The notes: generated by a model from the sequence alone, not told the origin. Positions 45,750-55,503 are shown, counted from the stretch's first letter. The stretch: DNA of 64,000 nt from an uncultured Clostridia bacterium (GCA_937876205.1 CALEII010000066.1:1-64000), one strand, 5' to 3'. Made by a program: numbers and translations.

Positions 45750-45789
45750 AATGTGTAACTATTTGTTTTTATGAAAGGGTCGATATTTT

Positions 45790-48700
45790 TTGAAAACAAC
45801 AAAACTCGGAAAGAAGCAGGGTATTATCAAGCGTAATTCAGATTGCTTTTTATCTGCAGTCATCGCAGCTGTAATAATGCTTTTTGCTTATGTCGTGTGG
45901 GAGTTTTTCCCCTTCGGCAGCAACATCATTCTCAGAATGGACCTTTACCATCAGTATGCTCCTCTTTTTGCAGAGCTTTATGAGCGTGTTTTCGGTGGTG
46001 ACAGTCTGCTTTATTCATTCACATCAGGTCTCGGCAGCAGCTTCCTGGGTAATTACTTTAATTATCTGTCCAGCCCGACACTTCTTTTTGTTCTTATTTT
46101 CGGTCATAAGAATATTCCCGAAGCTATTGCGGCAATGGTACTTGTAAAGGCTGCAGCATCAGCTTACACATTTACCTATTTTGCCGGCAAGATAACAAAG
46201 AAGAGCTCTGTTGCCACATCTGCATTCGGTCTTCTTTATGCTTTCTGCGGTTATTTCGTGGCATATTACTGGAACATTATGTGGCTTGACGCTGTTGTTC
46301 TTTTCCCGCTTGTTATGCTCGGTATCTGGTACATTATAAATGAACGCAAGTATATGATGTATATTCTGTCACTGGGCGTTATTATGATGACAAACTACTA
46401 TATGGCATATATGGTATGTGTTCTGTCTGTAATTTTCTTCCTTTATTTCTACTTTTCAGACCACACAACATCAGAGAAGCTTTATAATGATGTTATCATA
46501 AAGAGTAAGTACAAGAGAACACTCGGTGTCAGAATTTTCAATTCAAGATTCCTTACAAGCGGCTTTGCTTTTGCAGGGTCTTCTGTTCTTGCTGCAATGC
46601 TTGCTGCATTTGCGCTTCTGCCTGTGTTCTTCATTCTTCAGAATTCATCTGCAACCAATTCAAATTTCCCGACCACTTTCTCATCATATTTTTCAGTATT
46701 TGATTTCTTTGCAAATCACCTTGCAGGTGTAGAGCCCACAATCAGAAGCAGCGGCAACACCGTTTATCCTAATATTTACTGCGGTATTATTACTCTTGTT
46801 CTTGTGCCGCTTTATATGTTCTCAAGAAAATTCTCAATCAGAGAGAAGATTGCATCCACTGCAGTTGCTGCTCTTTTCTTCTTCAGCTTCAACACAAATG
46901 TGCTCAATTATATCTGGCACGGCTTCCATTTCCCCAATGACCTGCCTTACAGATTCTCTTTTGCATATTCTTTCTTCCTTCTTTTCATTGCATATAAGGT
47001 GTTTACAAAGATAGAGAAAATTTCTGCACGTGACATTCTTATGTCAGCATCAGGTGTTGCTCTGTTCTGCGTCTTTGTTGAGGAAATCGGCTCTGCAAAT
47101 GTTGACCAGACTGTTGTCTGGACAAGCATTATTTTTGCTATTGTTTATGCAGTGGTGCTTGCCTTTTTCAAGAATCCCAAGTATGCAAAAACATCTATTG
47201 CAATTCTTCTTGTGACAGCTGTCTGTGCTGAGATTCTTATTGCCGACACTCCTAACTATAAGGTTACTCAGACAAAGGATTCATACACAAGCTCATACGA
47301 TGATACATCTGCTGCAATTGATATAGTTGAAGAAAAAGAAGGCGAAGACACTTTCTACCGTATGGAGCTTGCAGATCTTCTCACAAGAATGGATAACTGC
47401 TGGTTCTATTACCCCGGTGTATCAACATTTACTTCAATGGCGTATGAGGATGTTGCACATCTTCAGTATTATCTCGGTCTTTTCGGTAATGAGATAAACA
47501 GCTACACATATAATCCTCAGACAGCTCTTTACAACTCAATGATGTCAATTAAGTATGTCATTGATAACGATGAATATGTCCCAACAGATAACTATAAGCC
47601 TCAGATGGACGGCAACTTCCTTTATACCAAGGTTGACTCTGTCAATGACGCTGTTATCTATGAAAACAATTACTGGCTTCCTGTTGCTTTCTCAGTTAAT
47701 GAAGGCACAGATGTGAACTGGGTTCACAATACCGGTGCAGAAAACGGTGACAATAACAATCCTTTTGAAGTCCAGAATGGTTTCTACTATAATGCAACAG
47801 GCATTTCTGATATTCTTGTTCCTCTCACGGGTAAAATGTCAGACACAAGAAATATTGAAGATGTAAATGATACCTTTGTCGAAGAAGGCAACTTCAATAT
47901 TTATAAGCAGAATACCAATGAAGCTGCTAATGAAATCACATTCCTTTATACTGTAGAGAAGAGTCAGAATGTATATCTGTACTTTGCCTGCAGAGATGTA
48001 TCCTCAGTGCTTGTAACTGCTGATGATTTCACATATAATCAGTCACTTGACAACAAGCCTTATATACTTGATATCGGTCCGGTAGAAGGCGGTACTGAGA
48101 TTTATGTTTCATACAGCCTTAAGGATGATTCCATCAGCGGCAGTGTAAATCAGTATGTATACGCAATGGACAAGGATAAGTTTATTGATGCCTACGATGC
48201 AATCAACGAAAACGGCGTTCTTGAGGTTGCAGAAAACAGAGAAAGCTATATAAAGGGTACAATCAATCTTTCAGCAGGCAAGATGCTTTACACATCTATT
48301 CCGTATGATAAGGGATGGAGTGTATATGTTGACGGCACAAAGCTCGATGATGAAAACATTGTAAAGGTCGGCAACGCTCTTATGGGTGTATATATGGATT
48401 CAGGTGAACACACTGTTGAATTCAGATACACTCCCAGAGGTCTTGTTCTCGGTCTTGGTCTGACATTTGTCGGAATTCTTCTTCTCATTCTTATGTTTAT
48501 TTTCAAGAAGAAAAAGATATCCGTATTTTCTGAATCATTCAGAAATGATGTTCTTGAGCTCGGCAGATGGAGAGATTCTGCAGCCGAGTCAGAAAAAGAG
48601 CAGGAAGCTCAGATTGCTGAGGAAGAATTTACAGAAATTCTTGACGAAGCTATCAGCGAAGATGCTGTTTTACCTGAAATAGATGATGCTTGGAATGCTG

Positions 48701-49509
48701 CTCTTGCTGTCGCAGAGGGGTATTCAAGAACAGTTGCTCAGGCAGACGACTCTGAGGCTGAAACCGAGTCTGAATCACCTGAAACAGATGCTGCTGAGGA
48801 AGAAATCATACTTCCCGTTTCATCAGATGAAGAAACTGCAGATGAATCTGACGTAGATGATGAAGATGATGAAGATGAGCTCTCTGAAGACGGAGTATAC
48901 AACACATCTGGTGCCGTTATTTCTCCCGAAGAGCTTGATTCATTCGAGGCTGCCACAAACGGTATTGAAGAAAATGTAAAGCAGAGAATCTCAGCTGATG
49001 ATAAAAAATCGGCTCAAAAAAAAAGACTTAATCTGACTATTTTCGTTGTTGTGATGGTAATTGCAGTTCTTGCATCTGTCGGTATTATGATTTATGCTGC
49101 CACAACATCAGATGACAAGCCCACTGATGTCAACAGTGTGCCCGAAATAACGTTGTCAGATGAAACTGACACGGATAGTGTTCCGGAAGAAGAGTCTTCA
49201 GAGGTTCTTACCACAATTGCAACCACTGCAGCCGAAACAACTTCTGCAACACCTGAAACAACAACAAAGGCTCCCGTGACAACAACAAAAGCTCCCGTGA
49301 GCACAACTGCAGCAAGAGAAACTCAGGCATATAACGGTGATTATATCACATATACTGTTAAATCAGGTGATAATTATTACTCAATTCTTCGTGCCTGCGG
49401 TATAGCTGATACACCTGCAAATGTTCAGAAATTCTGCGATTTCAACGGCATTTCTGTGTACTCAGGTCTTTCTGTCGGTCAGGTTCTTAAGGTTCCTACA
49501 GAATATTAA
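45790..49509 (+). CDS. YfhO-family membrane glycosyltransferase-like protein with C-terminal LysM domain
   Basis: The 1239-residue protein begins with a multi-pass YfhO domain (first helix IAAVIMLFAYVVWEFFPFGS, NIMWLDAVVLFPLVMLGIWY inside; last helix at about 895-915). In B. subtilis YfhO helps glycosylate lipoteichoic acid. A Glu/Asp/Ser-rich cytosolic stretch of about 170 residues, one more transmembrane helix (about 1079-1100), a Thr-rich linker and a LysM domain (YTVKSGDNYYSILRACGIAD) at residues about 1188-1239 follow. The start is TTG 45790, ten bases after GAAAGGG. The joined LysM tail is unusual for this family and would reach the cell wall. No frameshift is visible. Confidence 0.82.
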   Translation: MKTTKLGKKQGIIKRNSDCFLSAVIAAVIMLFAYVVWEFFPFGSNIILRMDLYHQYAPLFAELYERVFGGDSLLYSFTSGLGSSFLGNYFNYLSSPTLLFVLIFGHKNIPEAIAAMVLVKAAASAYTFTYFAGKITKKSSVATSAFGLLYAFCGYFVAYYWNIMWLDAVVLFPLVMLGIWYIINERKYMMYILSLGVIMMTNYYMAYMVCVLSVIFFLYFYFSDHTTSEKLYNDVIIKSKYKRTLGVRIFNSRFLTSGFAFAGSSVLAAMLAAFALLPVFFILQNSSATNSNFPTTFSSYFSVFDFFANHLAGVEPTIRSSGNTVYPNIYCGIITLVLVPLYMFSRKFSIREKIASTAVAALFFFSFNTNVLNYIWHGFHFPNDLPYRFSFAYSFFLLFIAYKVFTKIEKISARDILMSASGVALFCVFVEEIGSANVDQTVVWTSIIFAIVYAVVLAFFKNPKYAKTSIAILLVTAVCAEILIADTPNYKVTQTKDSYTSSYDDTSAAIDIVEEKEGEDTFYRMELADLLTRMDNCWFYYPGVSTFTSMAYEDVAHLQYYLGLFGNEINSYTYNPQTALYNSMMSIKYVIDNDEYVPTDNYKPQMDGNFLYTKVDSVNDAVIYENNYWLPVAFSVNEGTDVNWVHNTGAENGDNNNPFEVQNGFYYNATGISDILVPLTGKMSDTRNIEDVNDTFVEEGNFNIYKQNTNEAANEITFLYTVEKSQNVYLYFACRDVSSVLVTADDFTYNQSLDNKPYILDIGPVEGGTEIYVSYSLKDDSISGSVNQYVYAMDKDKFIDAYDAINENGVLEVAENRESYIKGTINLSAGKMLYTSIPYDKGWSVYVDGTKLDDENIVKVGNALMGVYMDSGEHTVEFRYTPRGLVLGLGLTFVGILLLILMFIFKKKKISVFSESFRNDVLELGRWRDSAAESEKEQEAQIAEEEFTEILDEAISEDAVLPEIDDAWNAALAVAEGYSRTVAQADDSEAETESESPETDAAEEEIILPVSSDEETADESDVDDEDDEDELSEDGVYNTSGAVISPEELDSFEAATNGIEENVKQRISADDKKSAQKKRLNLTIFVVVMVIAVLASVGIMIYAATTSDDKPTDVNSVPEITLSDETDTDSVPEEESSEVLTTIATTAAETTSATPETTTKAPVTTTKAPVSTTAARETQAYNGDYITYTVKSGDNYYSILRACGIADTPANVQKFCDFNGISVYSGLSVGQVLKVPTEY

Positions 49510-49516
49510 AAATGAA

Positions 49517-49544
49517 GGGCAGCAATTGATTTTGCTGTCCTTTT
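49517..49544 (+). terminator. Weak terminator after the YfhO-like gene
   Basis: A 9-bp stem (49517-49525 with 49532-49540, one G-T wobble) followed by only TTTT. Confidence 0.5.
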
Positions 49545-49556
49545 ATGGTGATATGT

Positions 49557-50198
49557 ATGTCAGTTTGTTATATAATTGCAGCCGGTGAATGTAACGGCAT
49601 AAATATTGATAAAAAAAATTCTGATATAGTGATTGCTGCCGATGCAGGTCTGAGACACTGTGAGAACTACGGTATTTTGCCTGACATAGTTGTGGGTGAT
49701 TTTGATTCTCTCGGTGCAGTCCCTTGCTGTGATAATGTCATTAAGCTTCCTGTTGAAAAGGACGATACCGATACTTCATTTGCCGTGAAATATGCAATGA
49801 AAAAGGGCTTTTATGAATTTGTCATTTTCGGTGGCACAGGTGGAAAACGCTCCGACCACACATTTGCAAACATTGCTCTGCTCAGCTTTATTTCAAAAAA
49901 CGGCGGAAAAGGCTTTCTTGATTGCGGTGATTATACTGTCACTGCAATAACGGACGCAAAAGTTTCTTTTCCTGAATATATGAAAGGAGATATCTCTGTT
50001 TTTTCTTTTGACACTAAAGCATACGGTGTGACAGAAACGGGATTATATTATAATTTTGATAACAATGATGTTGAGAATTCCGTTGTAACAGGAGTCAGCA
50101 ATTCATTTACAGGGCAGAAGAGCTCTGTCAGTGTAAAGGACGGAACTCTTATAATTTATTTTTCGGGAAAATTTTCTGATTGCACTATTGACAAATGA
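49557..50198 (+). CDS. thiN: Thiamine pyrophosphokinase
   Basis: The 213-residue enzyme makes thiamine diphosphate. ADAGLRHCENYGILPDIVVGDFDS, KDDTDTSFAVKYA and FGGTGGKRSDH are diagnostic. The longest ORF starts at 49545, but GGTGAT lies six bases before ATG 49557 (MSVCYIIAAGE), which fits other starts here. It is followed by the TPP riboswitch and thiT, forming a salvage pair, though each has its own transcription signals. Confidence 0.93.
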   Translation: MSVCYIIAAGECNGINIDKKNSDIVIAADAGLRHCENYGILPDIVVGDFDSLGAVPCCDNVIKLPVEKDDTDTSFAVKYAMKKGFYEFVIFGGTGGKRSDHTFANIALLSFISKNGGKGFLDCGDYTVTAITDAKVSFPEYMKGDISVFSFDTKAYGVTETGLYYNFDNNDVENSVVTGVSNSFTGQKSSVSVKDGTLIIYFSGKFSDCTIDK

Positions 50199-50215
50199 CA
50201 TTATGGTGATATAAT
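50188..50215 (+). promoter_or_regulatory. Promoter of the thiT leader
   Basis: TTGACA (50188-50193), a 16-base spacer and TATAAT (50210-50215). The -35 overlaps the thiN stop region. Confidence 0.75.
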
Positions 50216-50238
50216 ACTCTTGAAAAATGAATACACAC

Positions 50239-50386
50239 CATATAGGGGTGCTGTAAAAAGCTGAGATGCACGTTAGTGTGAACCCTTTAACCTGATACGG
50301 ATAATGCCGGCGTAGGGAATATACAGACCGATTGATTTGTTTTCAATCCACGCACTGCATTGGTTTATGTGGTGCGTTTTTGTTTT
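50239..50386 (+). promoter_or_regulatory. TPP (THI-box) riboswitch with terminator expression platform
   Basis: The aptamer contains AGGGGTGCTG, the conserved CTGAGAT bulge, ACCCTTTAACCTGAT and CGGATAATGCCGGCGTAGGGA (in part), about 50239-50327. The expression platform is an 11-bp hairpin (50350-50360 with 50367-50377, two G-T pairs) followed by TTTTTGTTTT. Binding of TPP is predicted to favour termination before thiT. Confidence 0.95.
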
Positions 50387-50411
50387 ATCAAAAGAAACGG
50401 AGTTGGTTAAA

Positions 50412-51014
50412 ATGAAAGAAAACCGAAAAACAAATCTTCTTAAGCTCACAGAATGTGCGATAATGCTTGCTCTTGCAACGGTGCTCAGCTTTATCAAAAT
50501 CATTCAGATGCCTATGGGCGGTGCTGTAACACTGTGCAGTATGTTACCCATTATGCTTATTGGTATCAAATACGGCAATGTCACAGGTGCCTGTGTGGGC
50601 CTTATGTATTCACTTTTACAGCTTGTATTGGATCTGCCGGGCGGTAATGTGTTCTATGCAGGTATGTCTGCAGGTGTTGTTATTGTCGTTGCATTGTTCG
50701 ATTACATTGTGCCCTTTACTGCATTAGGCTTTGCCGGAATGTTCAGAAAGCTCAGGTGTGAAAAGCTGCCTATGCTTGGCGCCTATATCGGTGTGGTTGT
50801 TACGATTGTTATAAGATTTGCCTGTCACTTTATAACAGGCTTCTCTATATGGGGACAGTGGGCACCTGAAGGAATGGGAAAATATTATTATTCTCTCGTT
50901 TACAACGGTACATATCTTCTGCCTGAATTGGGTATAACACTTGTTGTTGCTGTTCTTCTGCTTCAGGTTCCTCAGATGCGTAAACTTCTTATAAATAATA
51001 ATAAAAATAAATAA
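50412..51014 (+). CDS. thiT: Thiamine ECF transporter S component
   Basis: The 200-residue membrane protein of about six helices is ThiT: LTECAIMLALATVLSFIKI, KYGNVTGACVGLMYSLLQLV and the conserved acidic/aromatic C-terminal region GQWAPEGMGKYYYSLVYNGT. It captures thiamine and needs the shared ECF module, which is not encoded here. The ORF extends to 50337, but that lies in the terminator; ATG 50412 after CGGAG is the start. Confidence 0.93.
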   Translation: MKENRKTNLLKLTECAIMLALATVLSFIKIIQMPMGGAVTLCSMLPIMLIGIKYGNVTGACVGLMYSLLQLVLDLPGGNVFYAGMSAGVVIVVALFDYIVPFTALGFAGMFRKLRCEKLPMLGAYIGVVVTIVIRFACHFITGFSIWGQWAPEGMGKYYYSLVYNGTYLLPELGITLVVAVLLLQVPQMRKLLINNNKNK

Positions 51015-51033
51015 AAAATTTTTAAAAAAATGC

Positions 51034-51062
51034 TTGACAAATGAAAGTTATTAGTATATAAT
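51034..51062 (+). promoter_or_regulatory. tRNA-Gln promoter
   Basis: TTGACA (51034-51039), a 17-base spacer and TATAAT (51057-51062), both perfect consensus, 13 bases before the tRNA. Confidence 0.85.
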
Positions 51063-51074
51063 AACTTTCGTCTT

Positions 51075-51148
51075 AGAGGTATAGTGTAACGGTAACACTC
51101 CGGACTCTGACTCCGTCATTTAAGGTTCGAATCCTTATACCTCTGCCA
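51075..51148 (+). tRNA. tRNA-Gln(CTG)
   Basis: A 74-base cloverleaf with encoded CCA. Acceptor AGAGGTA / TACCTCT, D arm GTGTAACGGTAACAC, anticodon loop CTCTGAC with anticodon CTG, and T arm AAGGTTCGAATCCTT. One C-T mismatch closes the anticodon stem. The discriminator is G. Confidence 0.95.
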
Positions 51149-51151
51149 GTA

Positions 51152-51185
51152 ATCGACAATCTTCGAAAGAAGGTTGTCGATTTTT
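51152..51185 (+). terminator. tRNA-Gln terminator
   Basis: A 13-bp stem (51152-51164 with 51169-51181, one G-T), loop GAAA, then TTTTT. Confidence 0.88.
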
Positions 51186-51321
51186 ACTTATTACTTATTT
51201 ACTGTTCACTCTTACAGCTACGGCATTTGAAATTATAAAAGTAAGTAATTATGTTAAGCAAAATAAGAAGCAGTTGTAATAATGTATAATAATCAGAATT
51301 TACATTTATGAGGTTTTTTGT

Positions 51322-52170
51322 GTGTATTACGGAATAGTTTCAGCAGCCGTTATAATGTTCGGCTTGCAGTTTTTCTTTAATCAGAAATATGAATCAGAGA
51401 CGGGAAACGGAAGAAAGGCTTCAATGTGGTTTATCCTTCTGAGTAATGCTGTCGGCTTGGTTATTCTTCTTGCTGTCAACAGATTCAGGCTTGAGTATAC
51501 CCATTTCACCGTTATTCTTGCTTTTATTGCCGCTGTCAATATGCTGCTTTATAACATCTGCAGTATGAAGGCTCTGGGTAAAATCAATCTTTCTTTGTAT
51601 TCACTTTTCAGTATGCTCGGAGGTATGGTTTTACCTTTTTGTGCAGGCGTGTTTTTCTTTGATGAAGAGTTTACTCTCGGTAAAGCATTGTGCCTTGTGA
51701 CGGTTGTTATTGCACTTCTTCTGAATGTAAAAAAAGGGGAGAGCAAGGGCGGCACAATTTACTATGCGGGAATTTTTGTTTTCAACGGAATGTCAGGTGT
51801 GATTTCAAAATTCTTTCAGGCATTACCTTATGAAAAAACAAGCGAAGCCGCCTATTCAGTATGGAGCGCATTGCTTACTGTTGCTTTTGCTTCATTTGCA
51901 CTTCTGCTTATGCACAAAGATAAAACAAAACCCAATTTCAGAGCGGTCCTGTGGGGCTCGGGCTACGGTGTGCTCAATAAAATTGCCAATTTGCTGCTTC
52001 TTATAGCTCTTGTGCATCTTCCTGCATCTGTTCAGTATCCTATGGTTACGGGTGGAGTTATGATTGTTTCAACGCTTCTGAGCTATTTTACACCGAAGAA
52101 ACCGGGTGTCAGAGAGATTATTTCTGTGGTACTGTCATTTGCAGGTATTATGGCGCTTATTCTGCTTTAA
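51322..52170 (+). CDS. DMT-superfamily (EamA-like) transporter
   Basis: The 282-residue protein has about ten helices in two similar halves (VSAAVIMFGLQFFFNQKYES; later LNKIANLLLLIALVHLPASV). Probably an exporter of small metabolites. The start is GTG 51322, with TGAGG about nine bases ahead. It differs from the other EamA gene at 15759. Confidence 0.82.
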   Translation: MYYGIVSAAVIMFGLQFFFNQKYESETGNGRKASMWFILLSNAVGLVILLAVNRFRLEYTHFTVILAFIAAVNMLLYNICSMKALGKINLSLYSLFSMLGGMVLPFCAGVFFFDEEFTLGKALCLVTVVIALLLNVKKGESKGGTIYYAGIFVFNGMSGVISKFFQALPYEKTSEAAYSVWSALLTVAFASFALLLMHKDKTKPNFRAVLWGSGYGVLNKIANLLLLIALVHLPASVQYPMVTGGVMIVSTLLSYFTPKKPGVREIISVVLSFAGIMALILL

Positions 52171-52182
52171 ATTCCATAAAAA

Positions 52183-52214
52183 AAAGGAGCTGTAAAAAAA
52201 TACAGCTCCTTTTT
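52183..52214 (+). terminator. Terminator after the DMT transporter
   Basis: A 12-bp stem (52183-52194 with 52201-52212) with an AAAAAA loop and T-run. Confidence 0.9.
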
Positions 52215-52242
52215 CAGGGGATAGGGAAAAATGCGTAGAATG

Positions 52243-52327
52243 AATAAACTTCACAAAAATCAAGCAATTGCTTGATTTTTGCTTTGCCCGAAGGCGTACA
52301 AAGGTACGTCGAGTGGTGAAGTTTATT
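52243..52327. repeat. Structured intergenic element, copy A
   Basis: A 12-bp outer stem (52243-52254 with 52316-52327) encloses a perfect 26-base palindrome (52255-52280) and a small hairpin GGCGTAC / GTACGTC with loop AAAG (about 52291-52308), giving a three-way-junction-like fold. The core CGAAGGCGTACAAAGGTAC is repeated at 57419. No ORF is present. It lies between convergent terminator and the rsmF-like gene end. Confidence 0.55.
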
Positions 52328-52450
52328 TATAGCAAAAACGCCTTTTTCTTCATTTTTTATATTTTGTCGTTATTTTTTTGTTTTAACATGTTAAAAATCT
52401 TTATGTGTAGCCGTTTTTGCGGTCTACACTTTTTTTACATCCCCTTTTCT

Positions 52451-53812
52451 TTATATGTTTTTCAGTCTTAAGCCTTTAGGATAATGGTTTTTTGCATTGC
52501 CGTTAACAACCTTCACACCGCCTGCCGTACAACCGTCAACAGTTACCACAGCCCAGCCGTTAGGGCAGTCAGTTGCAATTTCTTCACCGTGGAGATATTT
52601 TCTTGTTCTTTCATCGTCAGCAGTCAGCTCAATCTTTCTTCTGAAATCCTTGCCCAAAGCCATAAAAAACTGATGATGAGGCTGAATGTAATTCTTTCTG
52701 ATTTCGCCGATTGTTACTCCGCAGCAGAATGCAGCACCTTTCTGGATTTCAATGTCAGGGGAGAAATAAACAGGATTACCGTTGTATGTTGTGACATCTG
52801 ATTTATTGTATTCAGTCAGCACATCATCAAGAAAATCAGTGATAATTCTGTCCGTCTTTTCAGAATTTTTGTTACATTTTGAATTGACGAAATAGTTTTC
52901 ATTCTTGTTGTGAAGAACAGCCATAAACTGACCTTCGCCCTTTGATATATGAGGGTAAAAACGCCGTGTAAAGTGAATATTCTCTGCTGTGCAACCCTCA
53001 AAGCAAATGCCGTCTGCCGTGTTTTCTTTGACTTTTTCATTGACTTCAACCAATTCAAAATCAGGATGCTCATCAAGAAATGATGCAATCACCATTTCAT
53101 TTTCTTCAAGAGAGAATGTGCAGGTGGCATAGACTATATAACCGCCGTTTTTCAGAAGAGGAACAGCATTTTCAAGAATTTCTTTCTGCCTTTCGGCGCA
53201 CATTTTTACATTTTCTTCACTCCACTCATCTATTGCAATCTGTTCTTTTCTGAACATTCCTTCACCTGAGCAGGGCGCATCGCACATAATAAAATCAAAT
53301 GTATCAGTGAAATATTTTGCAAGCTTTTTGGTGTCCATACAGGTTGTGACACAGTTTCTGAGCCCTAGTCTCTCAATGTTACCCGTGAGAATTTTGCATC
53401 TTGATGATATAATTTCATTAGATATAAGAATACCGTTTTCACCGAGTTTGTTTTTAATCTGAGTGCTTTTGCCTCCGGGGGCAGCACACATATCCAGGCA
53501 TACCCAGTCAGGTTTAATAGCAACACATTCTGCAGGTGCCATTGCGCCCGGCTCCTGAATATAAATCATTCCTGCGTGGTGATAGGGATGATTACCTGCT
53601 TTTTCATAGCGGAGATAATACCCGTTCTCAACATAGGGTATTTTTTCATTGCCGAAAATGTTTATCTTTTCAAATTCTTCTACAGAGATTTTGTCTGTAT
53701 TCACTCTGAACCCTTTTACGGGCTCGCATTCAAGAGCCTCGGCATATTTATCAAAATCATTGCCTAAAAGAATTCTCATTCTTTTTTCAAATGCCTCAGG
53801 TAACTTAATCAT
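52451..53812 (-). CDS. rsmF: RsmF-like 16S rRNA (cytosine-5) methyltransferase
   Basis: The 453-residue Nop2/Sun-type enzyme has the SAM site MCAAPGGKSTQIK (109-121), the catalytic Cys231 in YATCTFSLEENE and the releasing Cys181 in DAPCSGEGMFRK. A C-terminal RNA-binding region (KLGLR-like, PUA-related) is consistent with RsmF/YebU rather than RsmB. The start ATG 53812 overlaps the rsmE stop by four bases (ATGA), so the two are translationally coupled. The exact target cytosine is not provable here. Confidence 0.87.
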   Translation of the reverse strand: MIKLPEAFEKRMRILLGNDFDKYAEALECEPVKGFRVNTDKISVEEFEKINIFGNEKIPYVENGYYLRYEKAGNHPYHHAGMIYIQEPGAMAPAECVAIKPDWVCLDMCAAPGGKSTQIKNKLGENGILISNEIISSRCKILTGNIERLGLRNCVTTCMDTKKLAKYFTDTFDFIMCDAPCSGEGMFRKEQIAIDEWSEENVKMCAERQKEILENAVPLLKNGGYIVYATCTFSLEENEMVIASFLDEHPDFELVEVNEKVKENTADGICFEGCTAENIHFTRRFYPHISKGEGQFMAVLHNKNENYFVNSKCNKNSEKTDRIITDFLDDVLTEYNKSDVTTYNGNPVYFSPDIEIQKGAAFCCGVTIGEIRKNYIQPHHQFFMALGKDFRRKIELTADDERTRKYLHGEEIATDCPNGWAVVTVDGCTAGGVKVVNGNAKNHYPKGLRLKNI

Positions 53813-54558
53813 CCGTTTTCTCCGTTCATTTCAATATGAAGCATACACATTGCGACTGATGTTATGGCTGCAGTTTCTGTTCTGAGAATTCTCTTGCCGA
53901 GAGATACAATATCTGCACCCTTTTCCTTTGCAAGGGTAATTTCATTGTCATCAAAACCGCCCTCAGAACCGATAAATATACCAATGCTCATACCGCTTTT
54001 TATCTTGCTGAGAGTCTCTGCGGTGCCGTTCATTCCGTTTTCTGATTCATATGGCACAATTATCATATCAAGTCTTTCTGCAAAGCTGAGAGCCTCTTTG
54101 TAGCTCATAACATTCATTATTTCTGGTATAATGTTGCGCTTGCTCTGTTTTGCAGCACTTTCAGAGATAGCCTGCCATCTTTCAACCTTGTTTTTCTTTT
54201 TCTTCTCTTCAAGCTTTACAACGCATCTGCTCATTTCTGTGGGGATAATTGCAAAAACGCCCAGCTCAACACATTTCTGAATGATAAGCTCCATTTTGTC
54301 ACTTTTGGGAAGCCCCTGAAAGAGATATATTTTTACATCGAGCTCTGTGTTCTGATAATTCTCTTCAATTATCTTCGCAACAGCCGTTTCACCATCAAAA
54401 GCTTCTATTTCGCAAAGGTGACTTTCACCCTCGTCGCTTACAAGAAACGTGTCACCCGTTTTCATTCTCAGCACGTTTTTTATATGATTGAAGTCAGAGC
54501 CTGAAATATAATAATATTCACCCTGTCTTGAATTTTTATCTGCAAAGAAATTGAACAT
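53809..54558 (-). CDS. rsmE: 16S rRNA (uracil-1498-N3)-methyltransferase
   Basis: The 249-residue SPOUT enzyme has an N-terminal PUA-like part and the C-terminal knot IGIFIGSEGGFDDNE and SLGKRILRTETAA. The ORF reaches 54600, but MFNFFADKNSRQGEYYY at 54558 with GGTGA upstream is the family start. It is the first gene of the pair with rsmF. Confidence 0.93.
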   Translation of the reverse strand: MFNFFADKNSRQGEYYYISGSDFNHIKNVLRMKTGDTFLVSDEGESHLCEIEAFDGETAVAKIIEENYQNTELDVKIYLFQGLPKSDKMELIIQKCVELGVFAIIPTEMSRCVVKLEEKKKKNKVERWQAISESAAKQSKRNIIPEIMNVMSYKEALSFAERLDMIIVPYESENGMNGTAETLSKIKSGMSIGIFIGSEGGFDDNEITLAKEKGADIVSLGKRILRTETAAITSVAMCMLHIEMNGENG

Positions 54559-54690
54559 AGTTTTCACCAAAAAGTTTTTTATTATATGATACACCAACAA
54601 TGGAATTATCGCAATATATTTTTTTGTATAATGTTGAATTTCTTTTTTTTAGGTAGTATAATGAAAAAAAATCATCAAAGGAGAAACACT

Positions 54691-55449
54691 ATGGATAATT
54701 CATATATTGAAAAGGTAATTTCACTTACAAAAAACGGTCTTTACAATGAAAATGACCCTATTTATATAACTGCTCACAGAGGTGTCACAACTTATTCGCC
54801 CGAAAACACAATTCCTGCTTACGAAAAGAGTGTTGAACTTGGCTACTACACTGCAGAATGTGACATAAGACTCACAAAAGACGGTGTATGGGTGCTTCAT
54901 CACAACGGTGACCTTGATATTTTCGGCAAAGATGGCACAATAGAAGACCATACATATGAAGAGCTTTGTTCATATAAATACGTCAAAGGTGCGAATTGCG
55001 ACAGGGAAGGGCTTAAAATCTGTACGCTTGACGAATATCTTGATGTGTTTGTCGGTACTCAGACAAGACCTCAGATTGAAATCAAGACAGAAACCTATGA
55101 CACACTGGGCTCTGTTGTTGAAGCAGTTGAGAAAAAGGGGATGGCTAAGCAGTCAATCGTAATTTCCTTTGACCTTAAACAGCTTGAAATTATACATAAA
55201 CTTAATCCCGATATTGAGCTTTGGTACCTTATCGGCAAAATCACTCCCGAAAATATCGCTGAAGCAAAGTCAATCGGCGGTAATGTGTGGCTTTCACCCT
55301 GCTATGACGATAATGATGATGAATCAATCACACTTGCTCTCAAAGAAAAAATCGGTGTGTCTTTCTGGACTGTCAATACTGTTGCAGACGCAAAAAGACT
55401 TTACGATCTGGGTGTAAGATATATAGAAACTGATATAATATGCAAGTAA
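54691..55449 (+). CDS. Glycerophosphodiester phosphodiesterase
   Basis: The 252-residue GDPD TIM barrel has TAHRGVTTYSPENTIPAYEK with the catalytic His, and DIRLTKDGVWVLHHNGDLD with the metal ligands and second His. It releases glycerol-3-phosphate from phospholipid head groups or lipoteichoic acid. No signal peptide is seen, so it is cytosolic. The longest ORF starts at 54586, but AAAGGAG sits before ATG 54691. Confidence 0.93.
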   Translation: MDNSYIEKVISLTKNGLYNENDPIYITAHRGVTTYSPENTIPAYEKSVELGYYTAECDIRLTKDGVWVLHHNGDLDIFGKDGTIEDHTYEELCSYKYVKGANCDREGLKICTLDEYLDVFVGTQTRPQIEIKTETYDTLGSVVEAVEKKGMAKQSIVISFDLKQLEIIHKLNPDIELWYLIGKITPENIAEAKSIGGNVWLSPCYDDNDDESITLALKEKIGVSFWTVNTVADAKRLYDLGVRYIETDIICK

Positions 55450-55456
55450 AATATTG

Positions 55457-55492
55457 CAGAGGAAAGAGAAATTTTTCCTCTGTTTATTTTTT
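55457..55492 (+). terminator. Terminator after the GDPD gene
   Basis: A 9-bp stem CAGAGGAAA / TTTCCTCTG with a short loop, then TTTATTTTTT. Confidence 0.85.
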
Positions 55493-55503
55493 AACAAATT
55501 CTG

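Noticed and set aside
48738..48956. Ser-rich minus-strand ORF
   Set aside because: It mirrors the Glu/Asp-rich linker of the YfhO-like protein.
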